NCBI RefSeq assembly: GCF_014649735.1
Contig: NZ_BMTP01000020.1
Coordinates: forward strand, 32,180-96,179
Length of the DNA: 64,000 nt
Origin: Streptomyces lavendofoliae
GTDB taxonomy: Bacteria > Actinomycetota > Actinomycetes > Streptomycetales > Streptomycetaceae
Reading direction: 5' to 3'
Shown: piece after piece, positions 30,957 through 39,770 of the stretch
Numbering within the stretch: position 1 is the first letter of the stretch
Layout of the letters: each line of letters starts with the position of its first letter
The notes under the pieces: model-generated
The model's database searches: none
The model's input: the letters and a program-made list of their open reading frames with translations, nothing else
Told to the model about the DNA's origin: nothing
Made by a program: the position numbers and the translations under genes

Positions 30957-33287
30957 GTGAAGCTCGACTGGGAACGCGGACACGGCCCCGTCACCGGCCC
31001 GATCAACGCCGCCGCCGCAACCCTCACCTGCAGCTGGGCCGGTCACCTCCTCGACACCCCCTGGCCCGTCGCCGCCGCCATCGCCGGCGCCGGACTCGCC
31101 GGCACCCACATCGCCGGACGCCGCAAGAACATGACCCGCCACACCCTCGTCATGCGCGCCGCCGGATGGCTCGGCGCCGGAGGCTGGTCCTCCTGGGCCA
31201 TCGCCAACGGGCCCTGGACCACCTGGGGCATCGGATCCCTCACCGCCGGCGCCATCGGCCTCGGCGCCGCCATCGCCGGCGCCCACGCCGCCGAGGCCCA
31301 AGCCTCCACCAAGGCCGCCGAAGCCGAAGCCGCCGCCACCCTGGCCAAGCTCGCCGGGAACCGCCAGGCCCTCGCCACCGAATGGCAGCAGCGCATCGCC
31401 CGCGTCTGCGGCATCGAAGGCCTCACCGTCGCCGGCATCGAAGACTGGCCCGCCGGCGGCTACAGCATCGACGCCGAACTCCCCGCAGGCGGCGCCACCT
31501 GGAAGGAAATCGCCCGCCGCGCCGACGCCCTCGCCGCCGACGCCCGCCTCCCCGAAGGCTGCGGCGTCGAAGTCTCCAAGGGCGCCCACCGCGGCGCCGT
31601 CGTCCTCGACGTCTCCACCGAAAACCACCTCATCGACGACGTCTACTACCCCAGCGACTACAGCCCCCTGACCGTCAACCAGCCCGTCCCCATCGGCGTA
31701 CGCCGCGACGGCACCCCCTACGGCCCCGTCAACCGCCAGGCCTCCATGCTCATCGTCGGCCAGCGCGGCTCCGGCAAGTCCAACCTCATGCACGCCATGG
31801 TCGCCAACCAGTGCCGCATGACCGACTCCCTCACCTGGGTCATCGACCTCAACGGCGGCGGCCTCGCCCTGAAGTGGATGCGCGCCTGGCACGCCGCCGG
31901 CCGCCCCGGCCGACCCCCGATCGACTGGGTCGCCGACACCCCCGACAAGGCCCTCGCCATGGCCCAGGTCCTCGTCAACGTCGCCAAGGCCCGCAAGGTC
32001 GGCTACCAGGACCGCGAGATCGCCGCCGACGACGACAAGCTGCCCGTCGACCACGAGGTCCCCGAAATCCGCGTCTTCAACGACGAAGGCGCCGAGATCT
32101 TCTCCACCCGCAACCGCCGCGACGAGACCCTCCGCCAGATCGCCGACTACCTCATCCAGACCCTTGAGATCGCCCGCGCCGCCGCCGTCAACGAGACCAC
32201 CTCCGGCCTGCGCGCCACCCAGGACGTCCTGTCCGACCCGCAAATCCTCAAGCAGTCCACCTTCAAGGCCGGCATGAAAGTCGCCGACGACGCAGAGCTG
32301 AACTACTTCTTCGGCTACAACCACAACGCCAGCTCCGAAGACGCCCCCTACCCCGGCTGCGCGCTGGTCCGCGACGGCGACGGACAGGTCCACCCGGTGA
32401 AGATCTACCGGATCAAGCCGTCCCAGATCGCCGACATCGTCAAGGCCACCGCCGACCGCCACCCCGCCCTCGACGACCTGTCCCGCAGGGTCGCCGGCGA
32501 AGCCTACGAGCGCCGCTGGGAAGGCACCGACCACCTCTTCGGCCTGGCCGCCGCCCCCGCCCCGGCCACCCTCCCCAGCACCACCTCCACCACCCCGACC
32601 ACGACCCCGCGGCGCGGCAGCGGCGTCACCGCGAACTGGGGCACCACCCCCGCACCGACCGGCATCCAGGACAACATCACCGCCGCCGACGACGCCATCC
32701 GCCGCCTCCACGACAAGATCAACGAGACCAGCAGCCGCGACGACGACCTCGACGCCCAGTTCCAGGCCGTCGTCCAGCAGGGCGGCCTCGCCTGGCAGGC
32801 CCCCACCACCGACGACAGCACCGACACCGACGGCGAAGCCACCACCGACCCCCGCTACCAGCACATCTACCGCATCGTCGAAGGCGCCGGCCCGAACGGC
32901 ATCGGACCCGCCGCCATCACCGACGCCTTCACCCGCCTCCACCCCGACGAGACACCCCCCAACCCCACCGTCATCGGCCGCTGGCTCAAGGCCGACGACC
33001 GCATCCACCAGCCCAAATTCGGCCGCTACGCCACCCAGCCCAACAGCGCCGAACCCGAACCGGACAGCGACAACCTCACCCAGCAGATCAACGACCTGAT
33101 GCCCCAGGCCATGGAACTGGTCATCGCCAAACAGTGCGCCTCCGCCACGTTCCTCCAGCGCAACCTCCGCTGCCCCTGGGACGTCGCCAACGGCCTGCTC
33201 CTCGTTCTCGTCGCAGCGGGCGTCATCCACCCCGAGCCCGACGCCGAGGGTGGCCACCGCGTCCTCCGCCAGCCCGACGGCGAGTAA
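30957..33287 (+). CDS. FtsK/TraB-like DNA translocase
   Basis: 776 aa, GTG 30957 after CGAAAGG. Two N-terminal TM spans (about residues 40-60 and 70-100) are followed by a cytoplasmic ATPase. Walker A is G268QRGSGKS275; Walker B-like TWVIDLNGGG follows near 300; the later FFGYNHN and NETTSGLRATQDV fit sensor regions. The C-terminus (about 635-690) is a winged-helix domain (NGIGPAAITDAF...PNPTVIGRWLK), where FtsK/TraB proteins read 8-bp recognition sequences. Streptomyces TraB proteins move double-stranded plasmid DNA between mycelia as hexamers. The octamer cluster just upstream is a natural target. Confidence 0.8.
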   Translation: MKLDWERGHGPVTGPINAAAATLTCSWAGHLLDTPWPVAAAIAGAGLAGTHIAGRRKNMTRHTLVMRAAGWLGAGGWSSWAIANGPWTTWGIGSLTAGAIGLGAAIAGAHAAEAQASTKAAEAEAAATLAKLAGNRQALATEWQQRIARVCGIEGLTVAGIEDWPAGGYSIDAELPAGGATWKEIARRADALAADARLPEGCGVEVSKGAHRGAVVLDVSTENHLIDDVYYPSDYSPLTVNQPVPIGVRRDGTPYGPVNRQASMLIVGQRGSGKSNLMHAMVANQCRMTDSLTWVIDLNGGGLALKWMRAWHAAGRPGRPPIDWVADTPDKALAMAQVLVNVAKARKVGYQDREIAADDDKLPVDHEVPEIRVFNDEGAEIFSTRNRRDETLRQIADYLIQTLEIARAAAVNETTSGLRATQDVLSDPQILKQSTFKAGMKVADDAELNYFFGYNHNASSEDAPYPGCALVRDGDGQVHPVKIYRIKPSQIADIVKATADRHPALDDLSRRVAGEAYERRWEGTDHLFGLAAAPAPATLPSTTSTTPTTTPRRGSGVTANWGTTPAPTGIQDNITAADDAIRRLHDKINETSSRDDDLDAQFQAVVQQGGLAWQAPTTDDSTDTDGEATTDPRYQHIYRIVEGAGPNGIGPAAITDAFTRLHPDETPPNPTVIGRWLKADDRIHQPKFGRYATQPNSAEPEPDSDNLTQQINDLMPQAMELVIAKQCASATFLQRNLRCPWDVANGLLLVLVAAGVIHPEPDAEGGHRVLRQPDGE

Positions 33288-33330
33288 CCACCCCCTGAGC
33301 CCCAGCACCACCCACACCCATCAGGGCGCC

Positions 33331-33357
33331 GCCCGTTCCCGCGACGGGCGGCCCCTC
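33331..33357 (+). terminator. Hairpin downstream of translocase gene
   Basis: GCCGCCCGT and ACGGGCGGC arms around a 7-nt loop, followed by CCCCTCCTC. Approximate position. Confidence 0.4.
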
Positions 33358-33377
33358 CTCACCTCAAGGACCCCGCC

Positions 33378-33920
33378 GTGAACCACCTGCCCGACCTCCC
33401 CGCGCGGCAGCCCCACGCCCCCAAGGCCGGGCACCCCACCATCAACCCCGCTGCCCTCGAGTTCCTCCACGACGTCGAAGAGGCCCTCGCCGCCGCCACG
33501 CCGGAGCCGCCCAAGGCCACCTCCTTCCGCGACGACACCCCGCTCCCCGCCACCGGCCCCACCCCGCCCGTACCCCAGCCCGGACGGCCCCCCATGAGCA
33601 GCAAGGCCACCGACGACAGCGTCCGCATGATCTCCGCCGGGTTCCTCACCCTCTGCGCAGGCGGCGCCGCTTCCGGAGTCCTCCACTTCTCCAGCCACGC
33701 CGACCCCACCACCCTCGCCCTCATCGCCGCCGCACCCATCGGCATCGCCGTCCCGATCCTCGCCCTCACCCGCCTCCTGCGCGGCGCCAAAGAAGCCGCC
33801 GCAGCCCTCCCCGCCGAACACCACCACCACTACACAGGCACCGTCATCCAGGACCAGCGCAGCATCAACACCCAAACCCGCGGCGTGTGGGCCAGCACCC
33901 GCAACCAGCTGCCCCGCTGA
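33378..33920 (+). CDS. Membrane protein, transfer operon
   Basis: 180 aa. After a proline-rich cytoplasmic part of about 85 residues, two TM helices (MISAGFLTLCAGGAASGVL and LALIAAAPIGIAVPILALTR) are followed by basic RLLRGAKEA, a HHHHY run and a C-terminus rich in Gln/Arg/Thr. Similar proteins accompany TraB in streptomycete elements. Probable spread-type protein; not provable here. Confidence 0.5.
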   Translation: MNHLPDLPARQPHAPKAGHPTINPAALEFLHDVEEALAAATPEPPKATSFRDDTPLPATGPTPPVPQPGRPPMSSKATDDSVRMISAGFLTLCAGGAASGVLHFSSHADPTTLALIAAAPIGIAVPILALTRLLRGAKEAAAALPAEHHHHYTGTVIQDQRSINTQTRGVWASTRNQLPR

Positions 33921-33940
33921 ACCCCAGGAAGCCCCACACC

Positions 33941-34096
33941 GTGCCCACACCCGCCCGCACCCTGAAGGTGACCGCCCGTCTCCCCGACGGGCGGCTCCTC
34001 ATCGCCCACCTCGACCCCCAGCTCCCCGCCCACCACAGTCCCCTCCGCCGCGCCCTCCACACCGCCGGCATCCCCCTCACCAGCCGCGACCAGTAG
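33941..34096 (+). CDS. Small hypothetical protein, 51 aa
   Basis: GTG 33941 follows CCAGGAAG. VPTPARTLKVTARLPDGRLL with a beta-hairpin-like RLPDGRLLIAHLDP. Followed closely by a terminator at 34125. Function unknown. Confidence 0.4.
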   Translation: MPTPARTLKVTARLPDGRLLIAHLDPQLPAHHSPLRRALHTAGIPLTSRDQ

Positions 34097-34124
34097 GACA
34101 GCGACCGAAGCGACCCAAGACCCG

Positions 34125-34157
34125 AAGCGCGCGACCGGACACCCGGCCGCGCGCTTT
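34125..34157 (+). terminator. Intrinsic terminator
   Basis: AAGCGCGCG (34125-34133) and CGCGCGCTT (34148-34156) with an inner CGG/CCG pair, followed by TTT. Ends the transfer operon or attenuates it. Confidence 0.7.
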
Positions 34158-34240
34158 CCCCTGCCACCGCAGGTGCACCGCGCCGGGGGAGTGAACGCCC
34201 AGGCCGCTGCCACACTGGGCTCCACCCGCCTGGAGGACTC

Positions 34241-34564
34241 ATGCCGACCTTCCTGATCCCCCTCCTGCTCATCGGCACCATCTACGCCCTCGCCTGCACG
34301 ATCGGCGGCGGCGCCCAGCCCGACGCCCCGCTCTGGCTCCGCTGGCCGCACATCCTCTGGGACCGGCTCCTCAGCGGCCCCCGCCCCAAGCCCGCCCCAC
34401 CCCGCCCCGACTACGCGAAGATCACACGCCTCGAGCGGGAACTCGGCCTCACCGACGAGCAGCCCCTCCGCCGGGAGCGCGTCTGCCTCACCAAGGACTG
34501 CGACGGCGGCACCGCCATCCGCACCTGGGGCGGCCAGCTCGCCTACCGCATCCACGACCACTAG
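34241..34564 (+). CDS. Small membrane-anchored protein
   Basis: 107 aa, ATG 34241 after TGGAGG. An N-terminal TM helix (FLIPLLLIGTIYALACTIGG) is followed by a soluble part with CLTKDCDGG, a possible metal site. Function unknown. Confidence 0.5.
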   Translation: MPTFLIPLLLIGTIYALACTIGGGAQPDAPLWLRWPHILWDRLLSGPRPKPAPPRPDYAKITRLERELGLTDEQPLRRERVCLTKDCDGGTAIRTWGGQLAYRIHDH

Positions 34565-34576
34565 GGAGACGCCCCC

Positions 34577-34894
34577 GTGGCCCACCGCCCCTACCCGAAC
34601 CCCGACCGCGCCCTCCGCCACCTCGCCCGCCGAACCCCCGCGCCCGAGCCGACCGAGTTCCAGCAGCACCCCGCCCAGCAGGCGAGCAGGGCCCTGGCCG
34701 CCGCCAGCGCCGCCATGCGCCCCCTCGTTGAGGGCCTGCGCCGCACCAGCGGCGGCACCACACCCCCGTACAGGCCCCACGACGACGAGCGCCTCGTGCA
34801 GCTGTCCCCCGGCTGGGTGTCGCCGAACATACGCCGCTGCCTCCCCGACGAGATGATCGAACGCATCAACACGCCCCGCCGCCCGCGCCCATGA
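34577..34894 (+). CDS. Hypothetical protein, 105 aa
   Basis: GTG 34577 after AGGGAG. Basic, proline-rich N-terminus and helical Ala-rich centre (SRALAAASAAMRPLVEGLRR), then LPDEMIERINTPRRPRP. The stop overlaps the next ATG. Function unknown. Confidence 0.45.
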   Translation: MAHRPYPNPDRALRHLARRTPAPEPTEFQQHPAQQASRALAAASAAMRPLVEGLRRTSGGTTPPYRPHDDERLVQLSPGWVSPNIRRCLPDEMIERINTPRRPRP

Positions 34895-35166
34895 TGGTCC
34901 GCATGACGAAGAAGACACGACTCACCTACGAAGAGCACCTCGAGATGGGCCGGGAGCTGTACAGGCTGCGTAACGAGCTCATGGAACTCGGCATCCGCAT
35001 CAGGAACGCGTACCCGAAGGCCGACCGAGCCGTGAAGAAGATCCAGACGACTCAGGACGCGATCGACCAGACCCGCGCGGTCATGGACAGCCACCTCGCC
35101 AAGGAGCACCCGGAACGGTTCGACACGAAGGTGTACTACCCCGGCTCCGCAGACGACCGGGCCTGA
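34891..35166 (+). CDS. Hypothetical helical protein, 91 aa
   Basis: ATG 34891 overlaps the previous stop; ATG 34903 is an alternative. Long helix (YEEHLEMGRELYRLRNELME, then LGIRIRNAYPKADRAVKKI). It ends the first plus-strand gene run before a noncoding gap of about 700 bp. Function unknown. Confidence 0.5.
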   Translation: MMVRMTKKTRLTYEEHLEMGRELYRLRNELMELGIRIRNAYPKADRAVKKIQTTQDAIDQTRAVMDSHLAKEHPERFDTKVYYPGSADDRA

Positions 35167-35382
35167 CACGAGGCCCCGCGCGTACGCAGTCCTGGATCCT
35201 TTCCGCGACCGTATCCGCGATGCTCAGATGGAAAGCCCGTCCGAAAACTCCACCCGGGTGGCGATCTGATATCACGTTTCCATGTTCCGGTGGTGCGAGC
35301 TGCTAGCAGCATGAGACAGTGGGTTTGCGCGCCCACCCTAACGAATCCTCAGATGCGTTAAGGCGGGCGGAAAAGGTAGGGC

Positions 35383-35411
35383 CCGGGGTACCAGCACACG
35401 CTGGCCCCCGG
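35383..35411 (-). terminator. Minus-strand terminator for 35-aa peptide
   Basis: CCGGGG-CCAGC pairs with GCTGG-CCCCGG around ACAC; the minus-strand sequence after it reads TACCTTTTCC. It lies downstream of the 35-aa ORF. Confidence 0.5.
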
Positions 35412-35451
35412 ACCCGGTACAGAGAGCCCTGAGACGGGCGCTCACCTGCCG

Positions 35452-35559
35452 CTAGACGAGGTCAGCCGTGAACTGACACACGTCACACAGCAGCGACAGG
35501 ACCATGAGCACCGTACTCAGGGCCCCTCTCTGTTGTGGCTTCCTATGACGCCCAGGCAT
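35452..35559 (-). CDS. Small hydrophobic peptide, 35 aa
   Basis: ATG 35559 follows GGGAGGGGGG at about 10 nt. The frame encodes MPGRHRKPQQRGALSTVLMV, then LSLLCDVCQFTADLV: a basic N-terminus and one hydrophobic helix with a CxxC. It has its own terminator-like hairpin. The HRKP start recalls short peptides of streptomycete plasmids, but the family is not certain. Possibly a membrane-active peptide. Confidence 0.4.
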   Translation of the reverse strand: MPGRHRKPQQRGALSTVLMVLSLLCDVCQFTADLV

Positions 35560-35876
35560 ATGCGTTTCACCCCCCTCCCGTAAATGTGCAGGGGGCACCG
35601 CGCCGTGACGGATAGTCGCCGACACGATCAGCCTAAGCGGCAATCCGACCGAGCGTCTCAATTACCCGGAAAGCACCACCACGCGCGGCCTCATGTGCTC
35701 CAATACCGCCCCGCCGACCCGGCGCCCCGTGAAGCACCCGGGGATACCGGCCCGGACAAAGCTGGTTGAGCACGAAACCATGGTCATGCACGGCCCGCCC
35801 CGGCCCGGAGGTCCCCCCGTTCCTCCCCGGGCCCCGGCGGGTCGTGTCACCTCCGCCCCTCGCCGAGGAGACCACC

Positions 35877-36593
35877 GTGCCCCACCCCACCACCCCCGCC
35901 GCCGGCCACGACGACGACTACGCCTGGCCCACCTGTTCGACCCCCACCTGCGGCCGCCCCCTGTGGACCAACGAATCCGACAGGCGCGCCTGCCACCCCT
36001 GCGAGGACAAAACCCGCCAGCGCCTCACCGAACTACCCAGCCTCTTCACCCAGCTCAACACCACCGCCCAGCACATGCGCGGCACCCGCCGCACCAGCAG
36101 CACCCTCAGCGGCTCCAAAACCCCGCCCCTGCCGCTGCGCGCCGACGTCCTCAACCTCACCGGCCCCGGCGGCATCGCCCACCGGCTCCAGACCATCGAA
36201 GACGCCTGGCGCGCCCACCTCGGCCGCCGCATAGGCACCTGGGCCGGCAACCCCACCCAAGCCGTGCCCGTCCACGTCCAGTTCCTGGTCATCAACCTGC
36301 AGCGGGCCGTCGACACCTACGACAGCGTCGGCCAGGACATCGACGACATCCGCCGCCTCCACACCGAAACCGTCGCCGCCGTCACCGGCGAACACCGCCC
36401 CGGCCGCATCCAGATCGGCCCCTGCCCCATCCCGTACGCCGACGGCACCCTGTGCGGCTACCCCCTCACCGCCTCCACCGCCCGCCACCGCATCCAGTGC
36501 CCCGGCTGCGGCACCCGCTGGGAAGGCATCGACGACTGGCGCACCCTCCGCGCCGCCCAGAACGCCGCCCAGCCCGCCGGGGCCGCCGCGTGA
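35877..36593 (+). CDS. Two-zinc-ribbon protein
   Basis: 238 aa, GTG 35877 after GAGGAGA. N-terminal CSTPTCGRPLW plus CHPC and C-terminal CPIPYADGTLCG plus CPGCGTRW are two zinc ribbons flanking a helical core (residues 55-170, with VQFLVINLQRAVDTYDSVGQ). Such architecture suggests nucleic acid or protein bridging. Stop overlaps the next GTG. Confidence 0.5.
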   Translation: MPHPTTPAAGHDDDYAWPTCSTPTCGRPLWTNESDRRACHPCEDKTRQRLTELPSLFTQLNTTAQHMRGTRRTSSTLSGSKTPPLPLRADVLNLTGPGGIAHRLQTIEDAWRAHLGRRIGTWAGNPTQAVPVHVQFLVINLQRAVDTYDSVGQDIDDIRRLHTETVAAVTGEHRPGRIQIGPCPIPYADGTLCGYPLTASTARHRIQCPGCGTRWEGIDDWRTLRAAQNAAQPAGAAA

Positions 36594-36769
36594 AGGCCTC
36601 CGCCGCCCACGTGGACCCGCCGCCCGCCCTCACCGCCGCCCAGCACCTCGCCGACCAAGGCCACCACGTCCACTACGTCGCCCACGGCGAACCCCGCTGC
36701 CTCACCGGCCACTGCCACCACACCAAGCCCGGACCTCTCGCGCTCCTCCGCCTCCGAGACCTCCTCTAA
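36590..36769 (+). CDS. Small His/Cys-rich protein
   Basis: 59 aa from a GTG overlapping the previous stop. Contains HHVHYVAHGEPRCLTGHCHH, a dense metal-binding-like segment, then ALLRLRDLL. Function unknown. Confidence 0.45.
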   Translation: MKASAAHVDPPPALTAAQHLADQGHHVHYVAHGEPRCLTGHCHHTKPGPLALLRLRDLL

Positions 36770-36803
36770 CCACCAACCCCACCGCCCAGGCAGGAACCCC
36801 CTC

Positions 36804-37376
36804 GTGCAGAAGATCCCCACCCTCTACATCCGCGACCTCACCGCCCGCCCCGCCCACGTCACACCCACCGTCACCCCCGGCTGTGAATGGGTCCTCGCCG
36901 GCGAAGGCACCCCCACCCGCAAATGGGACGGCACCTGCACCATGCTCGACCACGACGGCACCTGGTGGGCCCGCCGCGAAGTCAAACCCGGCAAGACCCC
37001 ACCCCCCGGATTCCGCCCCCTCTCCACCGACCCCGCCACCGGGAAGACCGTCGGCTGGGAACCCGTCGCCCAGTCCGCGTTCGCGAAGCTCCACGCCGAA
37101 GCCCTCCGCAACAGCACCGCCTCCACCCCCGGCACGTACGAGCTCCTCGGCCCGAAGATCAACGGCAACCCCGACCGCTTCGACGCCCACCTCCTCATGC
37201 CCCACGGCTGGGCACCCCTCTCCGTACGCCAAGACCTCGCCACCGTCCCCCGCGACTACGACGCCCTCCGTGCCTGGCTCCACGCCCGCCCCTACGAAGG
37301 AATCGTCTGGCACCACCGCGACGGACGCCGCGCCAAGATCAAGGCCGCCGACTACCCCCGCCAGGACCAGCCGTGA
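36804..37376 (+). CDS. Compact RNA/DNA ligase-like nucleotidyltransferase
   Basis: 190 aa, GTG 36804 after CAGGAAC. Motif I is K40WDG43 (KxDG), with K40 as the expected AMP-accepting lysine. The later TYELLGPKING (E113), E165GIVW and K178IK180 correspond to motifs III, IV and V of covalent nucleotidyltransferases. The short length without OB-fold resembles the DUF5565/RNA ligase 1-like group. RNA repair or nick sealing is likely. With Ku in the same element, a role in end joining is worth testing, but the substrate (RNA or DNA) cannot be read from sequence. Confidence 0.7.
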   Translation: MQKIPTLYIRDLTARPAHVTPTVTPGCEWVLAGEGTPTRKWDGTCTMLDHDGTWWARREVKPGKTPPPGFRPLSTDPATGKTVGWEPVAQSAFAKLHAEALRNSTASTPGTYELLGPKINGNPDRFDAHLLMPHGWAPLSVRQDLATVPRDYDALRAWLHARPYEGIVWHHRDGRRAKIKAADYPRQDQP

Positions 37377-37582
37377 CCGGCCCCGGCCGCCGCGCCCCCT
37401 CCGCCCGCCGCCTCGCCGTCCCCCTCGATGAACTCTCCGCCGCCATCCTCCGCCGCTACCGACGCGACGGATCCGACGCCGACACCATCCGCCGCGCCCT
37501 GCGCCTCCTCGCCCAAGCCGACGGCCACCTCACCCCCGCCGGCCGCCTCATCACCGACCGCGCCCAAGGACGGCACCCATGA
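37373..37582 (+). CDS. Small ribbon-helix-helix-like protein
   Basis: 69 aa, GTG 37373 overlapping the ligase stop. LAVPLDELSAAILRRYRRDG and TIRRALRLLAQ fit a strand-helix-helix pattern. Possibly DNA binding. Stop overlaps the next ATG. Confidence 0.4.
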   Translation: MTGPGRRAPSARRLAVPLDELSAAILRRYRRDGSDADTIRRALRLLAQADGHLTPAGRLITDRAQGRHP

Positions 37583-38502
37583 CCGACCAGGGACCGGAGA
37601 CTCACCACTGGGACGCCGCCAAGACCGCCGACGTCGCGCGACTCCTCGCCGGCCACCCGCCGCGCCAAGCGGGGTGGACCACCTCGAACGTCGACCACCC
37701 GGAGGCCCCGATGCCTGAACGCACTCCCGCCGAGGATCTGCAGCAGCTCGACTCCGTCCGCAGCCATATCAAAGCCGCCGCGGAGCACCAGCCGAGCCCC
37801 GAGCAACTCGCCGAATGGGCAGCCGCCGACCAGGAACTGGCCCGCCGCATCAACAAGATCCGGCCCGGCGTGCCCGTACACCAGGCCTTCTACGTGCTCG
37901 ACACCCTCCCGGCAATCCAGCAGGTGGACGCCGCCCCCACCCCGCCCGACGCCCCAGACCAGGTCGCCGCAGAGAGTTGCTGCGTGTGCGCCGGCAGCCC
38001 AGCCGCCTACCGGAACTACCGCGACCAGCCGTTCTGCCAGGTGTGCGCCGACTGCGACTGCGGCGAGAACCCGTGCGTCCGGACCGGCGTCAACGACCCG
38101 GACGTCAGCCGCAACGCCCGACACCGCGAGCAGATCGCTCAGGCTATTCGCGACCACCGCTTCACCATCGACTTCGGCAACGCGGTCATAGCCAGGCCCG
38201 AGCATCTCGCCGACGCCGTGCTGCGGGTGCCCGCCAGCGCCGAAGCCCTCGCGGCCGTCGAACAGGTGCGGCAGATCGCCGAGCACCACCTCCACGACTC
38301 CGACGACGGCACCGACCCGTGCGCCGCCGCCATCCTCGCCGCCCTCGACGGTCAGCCGACCCCCGCCGAGCCCCCGGTCCACATCGGCGGCCGGGCGAAC
38401 GCCGAGGACTGCCCCGCCTGCGCTGGCACCAACCCGCCGTACCCGTTCCTCTGCCCCGGCCAACCCCAGCCGCCCGCCCACGACCAGCAGGAGTGGTCAT
38501 GA
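37579..38502 (+). CDS. Zinc-ribbon-containing hypothetical protein
   Basis: 307 aa, ATG 37579 overlapping the previous stop. A central cluster CCVCAGSPAAY, CQVCADCDCGENPC is a probable treble-clef or ribbon near residues 134-172, and ECPACAG-like CPACAG near the end is another. The rest is acidic and helical. No enzymatic motif. Function unknown. Confidence 0.5.
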   Translation: MTDQGPETHHWDAAKTADVARLLAGHPPRQAGWTTSNVDHPEAPMPERTPAEDLQQLDSVRSHIKAAAEHQPSPEQLAEWAAADQELARRINKIRPGVPVHQAFYVLDTLPAIQQVDAAPTPPDAPDQVAAESCCVCAGSPAAYRNYRDQPFCQVCADCDCGENPCVRTGVNDPDVSRNARHREQIAQAIRDHRFTIDFGNAVIARPEHLADAVLRVPASAEALAAVEQVRQIAEHHLHDSDDGTDPCAAAILAALDGQPTPAEPPVHIGGRANAEDCPACAGTNPPYPFLCPGQPQPPAHDQQEWS

Positions 38503-38786
38503 GCGGAACCCGAAGCCGTGCAGAGCGGATGCGCGTGATGGTCCTGTGGGACGGCCAGGGCGAGTGGCAGGAATGGGGCCGATTCTCCAAGAACATCCAG
38601 CGCACCTACGACGAAGCCGCCGCACTCGCCGCACGCCCGGACGTGGCAGACGTCCGCATCGACCGCACCACGACCATCACCGACCAGCTCACAGTCGCTG
38701 AGCTGCACGCCCAGCTCTTAGTCACCCCCGCGAGCCAGATTCGCCAGAACGCGGGCAGCACCCACGACCGGCAGGAGCAGCAGTGA
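38499..38786 (+). CDS. Hypothetical protein, 95 aa
   Basis: ATG 38499 after CAGGAG, overlapping the previous stop. MSGTRSRAERMRVMVLWDGQ is followed by WGRFSKNIQRTYDEAAALAA. No known domain. Stop overlaps the next GTG. Confidence 0.5.
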   Translation: MSGTRSRAERMRVMVLWDGQGEWQEWGRFSKNIQRTYDEAAALAARPDVADVRIDRTTTITDQLTVAELHAQLLVTPASQIRQNAGSTHDRQEQQ

Positions 38787-39325
38787 CCGACCTCCACGGC
38801 TGGATCACCCAGCAAGTCGAGCAGGTCGAGTCCGTCGCCCGCCGAGCATCGGATTGCGCCACGGGAAGTCGCTGGGAGGGGATCGGCTCTGTCCTCGTAA
38901 CGGTTCCGGAAGACGGTACCGCCGGCCCTGACATCGCCGAGGCGACGTTCCACTCCTACGACGATGCGCTCGCCCACGCGGCCCTCCATGACCCGGCCGC
39001 CGTCCTCCGCCGCTGCGAAGCCGACCGGCGCATCCTCGCCCGGCACACCCTCGACCCGGATCAGCACGCGTTTCCTGGCGCATGCCAGGGCTGCGGGACC
39101 GATGACTGGGGCCTGCCGATCGTCGAAGACCTCACCGACTGCCCCGAGCTCCTCGACCTCGCCCACGCCCACGGCATCACCGACGAGATCCTCGCCAGCC
39201 TCGACCGGCCCGAGCCCCCACCCCGGCCGCCGCACACCCCGCGGCCCGCGCCGGTCTGGCCCACCACCCCCATGGCCGACGTGCCGCCCGCACTCCGCGG
39301 CCCCGGATGGAAGGCCGACGCGTGA
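38783..39325 (+). CDS. DUF6221-like protein
   Basis: 180 aa, GTG 38783 after CAGGAG. HDPAAVLRRCEADRRILARH matches the HDPARVLxExxAKRxIL block of DUF6221, followed by CQGCGTDDWGLPIVED and CPELLDLAHAHG. Longer C-terminus than usual, ending in proline-rich sequence. A second probable member lies at 12712. Function unknown. Confidence 0.65.
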   Translation: MTDLHGWITQQVEQVESVARRASDCATGSRWEGIGSVLVTVPEDGTAGPDIAEATFHSYDDALAHAALHDPAAVLRRCEADRRILARHTLDPDQHAFPGACQGCGTDDWGLPIVEDLTDCPELLDLAHAHGITDEILASLDRPEPPPRPPHTPRPAPVWPTTPMADVPPALRGPGWKADA

Positions 39326-39672
39326 ACGTCGCACGCGTGCAGACCGAATCCGGCTCCCGTATCGAACCGCCCCTCGATCCTGACTGGGACGAGCACACCA
39401 AGCTGTTGTGGAAGGCCGCAGTAGTAGCCCTGGACGCTGGCCTCCAGGTCACCGTGACCGACGGCGGCTACTCCGAGTGGCACAAGGGGGCTTGGCATGC
39501 CGTCCCGGGCCGGTACTGCATCCGGGTAGGCACCAGCAGCAACGCCGCCTACTCCTTCAGGGAGGCATGGTGCTTCCTGACCGGGGTCAGCGTGGGTGCC
39601 CGCCGCCGAGAAGGCCACGGCCCCGACAACTACGAGGCGAAGCCTGAAACACGCGGGAACAGTTCGACTTGA
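39322..39672 (+). CDS. Hypothetical protein, 116 aa
   Basis: GTG 39322 overlaps the previous stop. VNVARVQTESGSRIEPPLDP and WHAVPGRYCIRVGTSSNAAY suggest a beta-rich fold. It ends the coupled run. Function unknown. Confidence 0.5.
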   Translation: MNVARVQTESGSRIEPPLDPDWDEHTKLLWKAAVVALDAGLQVTVTDGGYSEWHKGAWHAVPGRYCIRVGTSSNAAYSFREAWCFLTGVSVGARRREGHGPDNYEAKPETRGNSST

Positions 39673-39698
39673 CAAGACACGCCCAGCGAAGCCAAGAT
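39669..39698 (+). promoter_or_regulatory. Putative promoter TTGACA-N18-CAAGAT
   Basis: TTGACA at 39669-39674 spans the end of the previous gene; CAAGAT follows after about 18 nt. It would drive the HTH gene at 39771. Confidence 0.45.
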
Positions 39699-39725
39699 CT
39701 GCTTAGATCGCACGTCTTCCGCGCT

Positions 39726-39751
39726 AAGGCCACCATCACCAGGTGGCCTTT
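39726..39751 (+). terminator. Leader terminator/attenuator
   Basis: AAGGCCACC (39726-39734) and GGTGGCCTT (39742-39750), then T. It sits between the promoter and the HTH gene start. Confidence 0.6.
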
Positions 39752-39770
39752 CGTCGTTCCAGGGGGTGAC

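Larger units (their letters stand above)
35167..35876. other. Mostly noncoding gap of about 700 bp
   Basis: No plus-strand gene found. It holds the 12-bp palindrome GCTGCTAGCAGC (35299-35310), a minus-strand hairpin (35383-35411) and a short minus-strand ORF (35452-35559). Base composition drops compared with the flanks, typical of regulatory DNA. Confidence 0.45.

Noticed and set aside
30915..33317. 800-codon minus-strand open frame opposite the translocase
   Set aside because: Gly/Val/Ala-rich shadow produced by high GC; no domain, while the plus strand has a Walker A and winged helix.
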